A stretch of 64,000 bases of DNA from Brachionus manjavacas (lineage: Eukaryota; Rotifera; Eurotatoria; Ploima; Brachionidae). A program made the position numbers and the translations under genes. Below, one piece after another: positions 23,869 through 33,950 of the stretch; the stretch's first letter is position 1, and every line of letters starts with the position of its first letter. The notes beneath the pieces were generated by a model that worked only from the letters and a program-made list of their open reading frames with translations, searched no databases and had not been told where the DNA came from. The stretch is from NCBI GenBank assembly GCA_019054805.1, contig JAHQIY010000002.1:2666001-2730000 (forward strand), read 5' to 3'.

Positions 23869-24010
23869 TTCATGGTTTTCGGTTCGAAGTAATGCAAATA
23901 TACGCAATACTTCCAAAAAGATTTAAGTTGACTGATTTTATAAAAACCCTTTCTGTTCATCCAGGATTTTTTTCAAAGGACAACAATTCTCAGCTTTGTT
24001 CAGAAAAAAG
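23869..24010 (+). other. Exon-like open segment, unassigned
   Basis: A 142-nt stretch of higher GC content is open in one frame, bounded by an AG (23867-23868) and a GT (24011-24012). It reads HGFRFEVMQIYAILPKRFK and continues VHPGFFSKDNNSQLCSEK. Codon content looks protein-like against the local background. It ends with two nucleotides of a codon, which fits the one-nucleotide start of the segment at 27656, but a link over 3.6 kb is speculative. Function unknown. Confidence 0.3.
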
Positions 24011-24534
24011 GTTATTTGAATTTTAATTAATATTTAAAATTATTTGAATTTCTGTAATCTGTAAAATCTGTAAAATCATGTGTATCACAAAACATCATCA
24101 CATTTAATATCATTTTATAAAAAATTCTTTATAATTAAGATGAGCCATAGATTGTTTTCATCAGACTAGTATTCGAGAACTTTTCTTATGTTTTTATTGA
24201 ATTACTTTTGATCTTTGAGAGATATTATCCTTAAATTTTACACACGCATTTAATTGAATCTTATCTTTTAAATAAATATCTAAATATAATATTATCTATA
24301 TTTTAAGTCTAAATTTTGATCTATTTTAAAGTTTGGCTGCTAGTATTTAATAACTTAATAATTTTAGAGAGGACTGAATTAAGTTGGTGATAACAATATA
24401 CATTTTTAAAGATCTGAATTAGAATATTTTTTTATTTACTACATGTAATAGTTGCCTTTTCTATTGAGGAAAAAATAAACCAAAGCATTTTTCTTTTATT
24501 TTTATTATTTAAAAATTATTTGTGGCAATATTCG

Positions 24535-24725
24535 TCTTTAGTGTCTTCTGAATCTTTGATTAAAGCATTTTACAGACTTTTCTACATGTTCTATGCATAC
24601 TCTTTCGACACCTCTATTAATTTCCTCAATAATCTCCTCTTTATTTAAAAAATTGTTTGGCCACATATTTGAAATTTCGTTTCATAAAAAGTAGTCAGGT
24701 GAATTCGGATGCCAATTTGATTTTA
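24535..24725 (-). mobile_element. mariner-like transposase C-terminal remnant
   Basis: On the minus strand the sequence reads WHPNSPDYFL, stop, NEISNMW, then a helical tail EEIIEEINRGVERVCIEH and VKCFNQRFRRH. This is the DDE/D transposase C-terminal pattern WPPNSPDLNPxxYxLW with residues lost and an in-frame stop. The catalytic Asp sits in the NSPD block. The N-terminal half and inverted repeats were not found. Dead fragment. Confidence 0.65.
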
Positions 24726-25309
24726 ACGTTTGACCAACATTGCATATATCATAAAAAAATTATTAAAATCAACAAGAATTTTAGAATATTTTTCAAAGCT
24801 TAATGATACAAATTTTGTAGATGTAGCTTCAAAATGATGTAGCTTTAATTTTTAAGAATTTTTATGTATCAATTTTTAATAAAAAATGAAGATGCTGTAG
24901 AATGGATTTGTATTAGAATCATCGAAAAGTATTTCTCTGATATCTGAAGTCAAGAAACGATTTTATTTCAAAAATTTTATGGTATTTTAATAAAAAAGAT
25001 AATTTAAATTAATTAAAAGAAAAATAAAGTACAATTATCAAGTCATTATTGTTCAACATTCATAAATAATACCAATTTTAAAAGTACATAAAGTTGAATA
25101 ACTTCCAAAGACCATTGAGCATTTATTTCAAATTTTGCATTATTCTATTGATTTTTTTAAATGCTTGGAGTACATCTTAATTAATTATTTATTTTGAAAA
25201 ACATGAATGCAATAAATTTTAACCTGTTGAAGCATGAGAGCTTATCCAAAAACTCAATTATCGTACCATGTGAAAACTTAGCACTAAAATAAAATATTGG
25301 TAAGAACCC

Positions 25310-26170
25310 TTAAACGCTGGGTGCAATTGGTAGGAGCAAACGCTTCTTATGACTTCTAATACGTTGTGCTGGTCCGAGTTGGGAAAGCGAGCTGCAATGC
25401 GGGGGAAATCTGACCCATTCTATGCTATTTAAGCCGCTTTTTATCTTGAACTTTTGGATCATGTCTCCTCTTGTCCTGCGTTCGCTCAGAGTGGGCAATC
25501 CCATGATGGAAAGGTGATCATTGTAGCTTAGATTACGGATTCTCGGAACGAGTTTGGTTGCTCGTCTTTGAACTTTCTCAAGACGAGAAAGTCTTGAGAC
25601 TTTAATATGGATAGAGAACTTGAGATTGCCCGCGAAGGTGACTCCAAGATCTTTTTCAGTACTAGTTTGATTTAGTACTGAACTCGTCACACCCATGCAG
25701 AGGCCTATGTCTGAGTACTTGGTCTGGCCGGATCTGCTGAATTCCATTACTTTACATTTTTCGGTGTTGAACAGCATCTGCCAAGTTGTGGACCACTCAG
25801 TGAGTGCATCAAGGTCCCATTGAAGCTGTGTCAGGTCGTTAAGATCACGGATTAATGCAATAAGCTTACTGTCATCCGCGAAAAGCTTGATCACTCGATT
25901 TACTATATCAGGCATGTCATTGATGTAAATAACGAACAGTAGGGGCCTAGAACACTTCCCTGAGGGACTCCGATAGTTACATTTCTCCAGTCCGCCACAT
26001 ACTGTCCTATTGCCACTAACTGCTTTCGACCTGATAGGAAGTCTCTGATCCATTTCACTATGAGATCCTCAAAACCGTAAGCAACCAATTAATTACATAG
26101 AGACTCATGACACACTTTGTCAAACGCTTTGATAAAAATCCATGAAGACCACCAAAACACCAAAACATTC
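25310..26170 (-). mobile_element. CR1-like LINE, reverse-transcriptase remnant with internal deletion
   Basis: Minus-strand blocks in order: FDKVCHESLCN and GFEDLIVKWIRDFLSGR, then [10 protein letters not shown] (frame break here), LLFVIYINDMPDIV, KLFADDSKLI (intact FADD), STEKDLGVTFAGNLKFSIHI, then directly RLEKVQRRATKLVPRIRNL and DMIQKFKI. Between SIHI and RLEKVQRRA, related elements carry about 40-50 more residues (thumb region), so this copy has an internal deletion. One frameshift splits it near 25940. Its 3' end has no clear microsatellite tail. Confidence 0.85.
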
Positions 26171-27655
26171 ATGATTTGATTTAAAAGATTTTTTTTAAAA
26201 AGCTTTCACATTGCTCATTATCATCAAATAAACTTACAAAGCTAACTATTATAGTTTTCAATTCTAGAAAAATATCTGAAAAGGTGATTCTCTCTAAATT
26301 TAAAGACTCTTTTAACAAAATTGAATTTTCAAAATTCCGTATAAAAAGATGATAAAAGTTCACTTTTTGCGTACAATTTTTTTTTCAATATTTAAATTAT
26401 TCTTAACTTTAATTTTAAATTAATTTATTCCTCATTTTTTTATTTTCTTATTGTAATTATTTTTTACATCACCTGAAGTGGCGTTAATTGAACAAATAAA
26501 AAAACAGATAAAATAAAGTCGTTAAGTTACATTTTTTACATGATGAATTATATTCCAAATAATTGATACTTCAATTTATAAAACTACTGTTAAACAATTT
26601 AATCTTAATATATAAGACATAATTTGCTTTTTTTTGCATTAATTTTTAAAAAATTTTTTTCTTAATTATATATTTACTTTGGTATTTTGAATAAAGATTC
26701 AATCATTTTATTTAAATTTTTAATAAACTTATGATTAGAATAATGGATATTGCGGATTGAGGATAAACATTTATTATTTTAGTTCCTAAGCTGATAATTT
26801 ACATTGGTCATTTAAAATACTTTTTAAAATTTCATTTCGTTCTAATTTTCATAAAAATTGAGAAAGTCAGCAGAGATTATGAACATTATCTTGAATTCAA
26901 GATAAAAGTTGTTTTGATCTAAAGGAAATAAGTCAAATTTTTTTAGCTTTTAATATATGTTTGTAATAATTTAAACTTCTATGATTTGTAAATCAATAAA
27001 TTAACCAAATAACTTTTTAGTTGCTGTTTGTAAAATATTTACTCAAAAAAATTGAATTTTTTGTTAGCATCTAGAATAACTGTAATATAAAATGTATTTT
27101 ATAATTTTTGGAATCTCAAAACTTAGTTATAACTCAATTTTGTTTATTTTTAGAATTAGTAATATATTAATTTCCAAGCAAATAAATCACTTTAGTTTTT
27201 GGTAATATTATTAATTTTTTTATGATGGAACAATCAATTTTTAATTATTTATGAAAATAATTTCATAAAAATATTTAGTTTATTTAAATTTGTTTATTCA
27301 AAAAATACTCTTCGATAACATTCCTTTTGAATTTTTAATAAACCTTTTTTTTTAATTTAATTTCATATATTTTCAATTTTGTTTATAACTAATCCTTTAC
27401 AAAAAAGCTAAAAATTTTTTTTTAGGCGGACGTGATTTTCAATAAAAAGAGATTAGAAAAAAACATTAACTCACGAGGAGCTCTTGAACAATTTATCAAA
27501 TTTATGAACGCGGAATTTACGTTCATTAAAGATATAGCTCCTAAATAAAGATTTAAAGATATAGAAGAAGCTTGATATTAAAAGAATCAATTTTAAATTT
27601 TTTTAAAAAAAATATTGAATTAGATTAAATTTCTAATCCGTTTTTAAATATCAAG
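26171..27655. other. Intergenic, with one short open segment
   Basis: Mostly A/T-rich noncoding DNA. At 27425-27548 a 40-codon frame follows a pyrimidine-rich AG and ends in TAA (ADVIFNKKRLEKNINSR, then GALEQFIKFMNAEFTF). It could be a terminal exon, but no partner exon is evident. Confidence 0.3.
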
Positions 27656-28618
27656 CTCGTGCGTGGTATCACTTAAGCTCATTTATTTAATTGCTAATCT
27701 CATTATGCCGTACCTGACTCTTTTCAATCATGAAAAAAATCACTTGAAAACTTATCTTGAAATAGATAAAAAATCTAAAAATTTACTTAGTTCAAGGTAC
27801 TTAAGCATTTGATTTAATAAAATTAAATACTAAATTCATAACTCAATTAACTTCTATGAGTCTTTGTAATTCAGTTAATAATAAAAGGATCAGAAATGTT
27901 AAAAATTTTAAATCTTATTGATTTATTTTAATAATAATATTTTAAAAATAAAATATAATCATCGAAAAAAATTTAATTAGTTCCATAGTTACAGAATTTC
28001 ATGTTTTCCAAAAAATTTTAATGGAAATTTTCTTTAAGTCAAACAAATATCTGCTTTAATTGAGTCACCAACCATTGTGGTATTAAATGGGTCTGATTTA
28101 GAAACTTTTATCAGAAAATTGGCATTATTAGAAACTAGTCTAAAAATTTGCATAGCTTTTGAAAATTTATTAAGTTAAAATAGTCAAAATTGATCATTTT
28201 TAATTTTAAATGAACAAATTGACCAAATCTAAAGTAATTTAAAGTAGCCCACTTTATATCAAACAATTTAATGAGCTCTTTGCTAAATTGAAGATAACTG
28301 TTTTGGGTATTGACTCCCTAGTATTAATTTATGATAATAAATTTAAATACAATGTTAATAATCTACACAAATTTTACTTAGATTTTTTCTATCGTAATAA
28401 TTTAGCTTTATAATTTCTTAATTCAACTTAAATCTTTTTTCTCTAAATTAGTCCAACTCTTAAGTCTTCTTCGTTAAGCATACACGCACTTCTAAGAGAT
28501 GAGCGTGTAGATTCAAATCGAATAGGGTTGCAAGACAATAGAAGGCTTTCGTATGATTATTTTTCTAGCCAAAAACTTTATGCCCAAAAAAACAAAAACA
28601 AGACCCTTAAGTCCAGTT
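27656..28618 (+). other. Cluster of exon-like segments, possible unrecognised gene
   Basis: Four open, GC-richer segments lie on the plus strand: 27656-27796 (LIMPYLTLFNHEKNHLKTYL), 28039-28173 (ALIESPTIVVLNGSDLETF), about 28249-28393 (FNELFAKLKITVLGIDSLVL) and 28441-28618 (SLSIHALLRDERVDSNRIG, ending in TAG). Each begins at an AG and most end near a GT, but not all phases agree with a single spliced frame, so exon limits are uncertain or the gene is decayed. The product is not recognised; no function is proposed. Confidence 0.35.
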
Positions 28619-28866
28619 AGGGGGCTTCAATAATTTTCTATTTTAATAATCGCCTTAATTAATTATTATAATTCATTTATTAATTTATAAAGATTGAAAT
28701 ATTCAAATAATAAATGACCAGTTAGCCTCGTTTTTATGTTTGCTCTATGAGTGCTTCAAATATCATAAAAGTTTATACATAAAGATAATAGCGAAAAACT
28801 AAAATCGCAAAAAGATAAATTCAGTATTAGAAAATAATTATTTTTTATCTGTTTTGGATATATCAA

Positions 28867-30786
28867 ATGTCTATAGAGATGTCATTACCGACGGCGTCAA
28901 ATAAAACGCCCACTTCGGTAAAAAGCTACAAATCGCCCGTTTCAATCGCTTCTCCATCAACTCATTCATCGAACAAAAGTCAATTTAGTATAGCCAAATC
29001 AATCGATCGATCTAGCAACAACAATTCTTCTAGTCTAAACTCGAACTCGGCAGTGCACAAAGTTCAGATGAAAACTAGCAATGCTTCCTCTATCAGTCAA
29101 GTGGATCAGATAAAAGCGGTAATTTTCAGCTAGCTTAAAAACAAAAAATTTTAATTCTTAGAAAATTTTTAATCAAGCAAAATAATTATTTTATAAATTT
29201 TTCAATTTTTTAAGAGAATGTTTATTTTTAAAAGGGAAGCGATGTTACTGCACTGTGTAAATTCGAAGGAAAATCAGAGGATCGAGAATTGAGCTTTGAA
29301 TTTGGTGATTTGATCAAAATAATAAATATCATTGCCAAAGTATTTAAGGAAAAAAATAACAAATTTTTAAAATTTTAAAATTTTCCAATTCAAGGATCCT
29401 CAGTGGGCTCTTGGCGAACTAAGAGGTGAAAAAGGATTTCTGTTGTTAAAATATGTAAAATCTAAATCAATTACAATGCCGTGGTTTCATGAAAATATGA
29501 CCCGAGAGCAAGCTGAATTTTTGCTCAAAGATTTGCCCGAAGGTTCATATCTTATGCGCGAGAGCACTCATTATCCGGGCGATTTTACCCTTTGTTTAAA
29601 ATCTGATTTAAAAATCGAAAATTATCACATTAAATTACTGAATAAGAAATTTACCATAGATGACGAACATTGTTTTAACAATTTAATTGAGTTGGTCGAA
29701 TTCTATACCAAAAATGATCATCTAGCTTGTTTGCTCAAGCACCCGTTTAAATTTACCAAAAAAAAAGAAGCAAGTGATTATCAGGCCTTGCTAAACCCAC
29801 TCTGGATCAATGAATCAGATGTAAAATTGGGACGTGAGATCGGAATAGGTGAATTCGGAGGTATAGATCAGGAATTATTTAACTTTTAAAGCAATAGCCA
29901 TTTAAACAAATACATTTAGCTGTTTATCGCGGGACTTATAAAGAATCTGATGTAGCTGTGAAAAAGATAAAAGACCGAACCACAGTTGATGAATTTTTGA
30001 AGGAAGCATTTGTTATGTCGTAAGTTATTTTAAAAGTTTTTAATAAAAATACTTTTAAAATTTTTTTAATTGCTTGATTATAGGACCTTGTCACATCCGA
30101 ACTTGGTCAAGTTAATCGGAGTGGTCAAGCATCATGTTCCAAGCAGTGAAAAATTTGAAATTTCACTTGTGACTGAATACATGCCTAAAGGGAGTTTGCT
30201 CGATTATTTGACCAGTCGAGGACGAAACATTTTAACCAAAAAAGAACTGATGGAATTTGTGATGTAAACTTTTAAATTAGTAGATAGAAAAAGAGATTAA
30301 TCAAAAATTTTTAGTCATATTTGTGATGCAATGAGCTATTTGGAAGAAAAAGGCATTGTTCATCGTGATCTGGCTGCCAGTAATGTTCTCATATCCAAAG
30401 AAGATATTGCTAAAGTCTCTGATTTTGGTTTGGCAAAAAAAATAATGGATGATAACCGGACAAATAGTGGTCGAATTAGAATAAAATGGACTGCACCCGA
30501 AGCCATAAAAGAAAAGCTCTATTCAAATAAGTCCGATGTATGGAGTTTTGGCATTTTGTTGTGGGAAATATTCTCCTATGGCCGAGTGCCTTATCCGAAA
30601 ATTCCTGTCAGTGAAGTTCTCAATCAGATCGAGCATGGATATCAAATGGAAAAACCAGATGGTTGTCCTGATGAGATATACTCACTAATGAAAGAGACAT
30701 GGCATCATGATCGAACCCTAAGACCTACGTTTTCTCAAACATTAAAAAATTTGTATAAAATAAAAGTCAAAATACTAGAACGATGA
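28867..30786 (+). CDS. CSK: C-terminal Src kinase (CSK) family tyrosine kinase
   Basis: Cytoplasmic tyrosine kinase that in animals phosphorylates the inhibitory tail tyrosine of Src kinases. Exons 28867-29118, 29235-29339, 29395-29860, 29920-30019, 30084-30263, 30315-30786; 524 residues. A Ser/Asn-rich extension (1-84) precedes SH3 (about 85-145, ALCKFEGKSEDRELSFEFGD), SH2 (148-235, PWFHENMTREQAE, YLMRES) and the kinase (262-515). Kinase marks: glycine loop GREIGIGEFG, VAVKK (K289), HRDLAASN (D386), DFG (404-406), WTAPEA, SDVWSFGILLWEIFSYGR. The activation segment has no Tyr and there is no C-terminal regulatory Tyr, both typical of Csk and unlike Src. Human CSK is 450 residues and lacks the extension. 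Catalytic loop has AAS where Csk usually has AAR. Introns 50-116 nt. Confidence 0.92.
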
Positions 30787-31848
30787 ACAGATTAAATATT
30801 CTATGCATTTATGTACATTTATATTTTTATTTTTCCTAAAAATGTTTTTTAAATGAGTGTTTTGATCGAAAAATTTAGATTATCAGATTTTAAAGCCCAA
30901 GACAGTTGGATATGTATCTTTGATTCCTTTGATTTTGTGTTTTTTATTCAGCAACTATGATAAAAATGTTTTATAGACTTTTTTTAATCAAATTTTCAAA
31001 TAAATTTTTTTTAATTTTGTTTAAATGAAAATTTTTATTCATATTTAGATTGATAAAAAAAAGTTTGTTTATCTACTTTTTTCATCTAATTTTATTTGAT
31101 TTTTTTATGCATCGTTTCAAATAATGTTTTATCATGATCGAATTTTTCAGTAAAGCGTCAACTAAAATAAACATGAATAAAAAAATATCTGATTTTTTGT
31201 TTTATTTTTCAAAAAAATCAATTAATAAAAATTCCTGTTACACAATTTCGAAACAAAATCAATAATCAATATTTTACATTTTTTTTAAACATTTATAAAA
31301 ATAGGCTTTAAAAAGATAAATAAAATAATAACAAATTTCCTTGAAAATAAAATATTATGTTTACTGTAATTTATCTATTAAAGACAAATTTTACAAATCA
31401 ACGATTTTCTATTTTTTTTGCTTTGAAGAAAAAATTAAATAAATTATAAATTTAAGAAAATTATTTTTATTTCATTAAGTAGATTTTTACTTAATAAAAT
31501 AAAGATGCTGTCAATAACCCTTTTAATTCACAAAATAATTTTCCGCTTGTCATTCATTTTCATTAATAAATTATTAGTCAACATTAAGTAAATTTTGATT
31601 TTCATTTGTTTAATTTTGTTTTTTTTTAATAAAAAAAGCTGTTGAATTTATCATTATTTTATAAATTGAATACTTTTAAATTGTATACTGAAGCCGTTCT
31701 TAGGATCATATTAGTTTTCAATCACGCGTCATGATAAAAATTCTTCCATGTTCAAAAAGCTGATGCAAATTTAGATAGAAAACTATAAAAAAATATAAGA
31801 TTGTCGTGTCAGAATTTTTCTGGAAAAAAAATCAAATTAGCAAAAAAC
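30787..31848. other. Intergenic between CSK and aminotransferase genes
   Basis: A/T-rich, no coding frame supported. The frame of the downstream aminotransferase is open back to 31801 (TTG codon) but lacks an earlier ATG in frame, so 31849 is taken as its start. Confidence 0.4.
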
Positions 31849-33485
31849 ATGACTAGTAGAAATGAAAAATGCCTAACAATAGAAACATTGAATTCTATGG
31901 TAAAAAATTTGCAATATGCTGTCAGAGGTCGAATATTTATACGAGCGTCAGAATTAGAAAAAGATATTGAAAAAGTAACAAAATATTATTTAAATAAAAT
32001 AATCAATTAATAAAATCTTAAAGGCTATTAATAAACCATTTGAAGGAGTTATCCGAGCAAATTTAGGAGATTGTCATGCGACCGGACAAAAACCGATCAC
32101 TTTTTTAAGACAAGTTATGGCTATCTGCGCGTATCCGGATTTGTTGAAAAGTGATGAATTTCCTCAAGATACAAAAGATAGAGCTTTGAAATTATTAAAT
32201 GCTTGTAGAGGAAAAAGTGTCGGAGCCTATACTGACAGTGTTGGTTTGGAAATTGTTAGAATACATGTGGCAGAGTTCATAACTAAAAGAGACGGAGGTA
32301 TTTTTTGTGATTCAGACAACATATTTTTGACAAGTGGAGCCTCAGGAGGAATAAAAATAATCCTAAAGATGCTACTAAATGAGCCAACGTCAAAACCGGC
32401 AGGTTTTATGATACCAGTTCCACAATATCCTCTTTACTCTGCCACTATATCTGAGTACAATGCTGAACAGATTGGCTACTATTTGGATGAAGATAACAAT
32501 TGGTCTTTGAGTATTGAAGAACTAGAAAGAGCTTATCAAGATTCATTGAATCGTTGTCAACCAAAAGCAATCTGTATCATCAATCCAGGAAATCCAACTG
32601 GTCAAGTTTTGAGCTTAGAAAACATTCAACAAATAGTCAAATGGGCCTATGACAAAAGATTGTTTATTTTAGCTGATGAGGCAAGACAACTTTTAATTAA
32701 AATTGTTACTTTTTTTTCTCGAGAATCTGTTTAACTTATTTAAATCCTAAAAGGTGTATCAAGACAATGTCTATGCTGAAGGAATGAAGTTTCATTCATT
32801 TAAAAAAGTGGCCGCAGAACTGGGACATCCTTATTCTCAAGTTGAAATAGCTTCTTTTTATTCGACAAGCAAAGGATTTATGGGAGAATGTGGTGCTAGA
32901 GCTGGTTACTTCGATGTTGTCAACATGGACCCTGACGTTAAAGCTGAATTGAAGAAATTATCTTCAGCTCAATTGTGCAGCTCTGTACTTGGCCAGATTT
33001 GCATTGATACAATTGTCAATCCACCCAAAAAAGGCGAGCCATCTTATGACTTATTCATGAAGGAAAAAGACCAAGTTTTGAGCAGCTTGAAAGAAAAAGC
33101 TGAACTTGTCACTGAATTGTTGAACAAAATTGAAGGAGTTAAATGCAATCCAGTCCAAGGTGCAATGTATGCTTTTCCACAAATCACTATTCCACCAAAA
33201 GCTATTCAGCATGCCAAGGTAATTAATTGATTCATTTATTTATTGTCTCTTTTTTAGTTGTAAACTAATGATACATTTTAGAACAATGGCATGGAACCAG
33301 ACATGTTTTATTGTTTGGAGATGATTGACCAAACTGGTATTTGCGTTGTTCCAGGCTCAGGTTTTCATCAAAAGCCTGGCACTTATCATTTTAGAACCAC
33401 AATTTTACCGCCAACTGACCAAATCAAATCACTTTTGTCAAAATTCGAGGATTTTCATAAAAATTTTACAAACAAATGGCTTTGA
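31849..33485 (+). CDS. GPT: Alanine aminotransferase, copy 1 (no presequence seen)
   Basis: PLP enzyme exchanging amino groups between alanine and 2-oxoglutarate. Exons 31849-31974, 32024-32680, 32754-33218, 33282-33485; 483 residues. Family marks: [85 protein letters not shown] (PLP lysine about K301), [25 protein letters not shown]. The intron after exon 2 begins GCAAGA, a GC-AG intron, required by the conserved ADE-VYQDNVY junction. The start is the first in-frame ATG; an upstream exon cannot be excluded, but none resembling the presequence exon of copy 2 was seen. From 32419 to 33449 it is nearly identical to copy 2, introns included. AATAAA near 33534. Confidence 0.92.
32419..33449 (+). 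repeat. Near-identical tract shared with 47512-48541 (gene conversion candidate)
   Basis: About 1031 bp spanning the end of exon 2, the GC-AG intron, exon 3, the next intron and most of exon 4. By eye about six substitutions and one A-run indel separate it from the matching tract in copy 2. Identity begins at TTCCACAATATCC and ends at AAATTCGAG; just outside, the genes differ at many third positions and their exon-1 regions and 3' UTRs do not align. Confidence 0.85.
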
Positions 33486-33950
33486 CAAATTAAATAATTC
33501 AACCTAATTTCCCTTACCTTTTAAATTTTTATTCAATAAAATTTTTGATTCCTATTAAGTACTAAAAATCTTTAAAATTTTTAAAAAACTATTTAAACTA
33601 AAAAAATCTAATTTTGATAAATAAATTGAATCACGTGGTTATGTAGTGATAGTATTAGATTACTAGATTGGAATATTGATTTTTTCCAACAAACTAACAT
33701 TAAAATTCAAATTTATCAAAAAAAACATAAACTATTTCAATCTAAATAAATAAAAAATAATAAAGTCATTTTTCAGCACAGTTTAAATTCGAAAAACCTT
33801 CTAATAAACTTATTTATTTCAAAAATTTGTTTAACTTAATTTAGTGATTCGAGCTTGAGAAGTCGAGCTTGAGAATATTTAAAATTAAAAAAAAATAATT
33901 TCTTATTGTTAATTTAGAAATTGTATAAGTATTCTTAATTTTTTTTTAAG

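Noticed and set aside
26181-26363. 60-codon minus-strand frame next to the LINE at 25.3 kb
   Set aside because: Does not match RT blocks expected at that position and has no other support.
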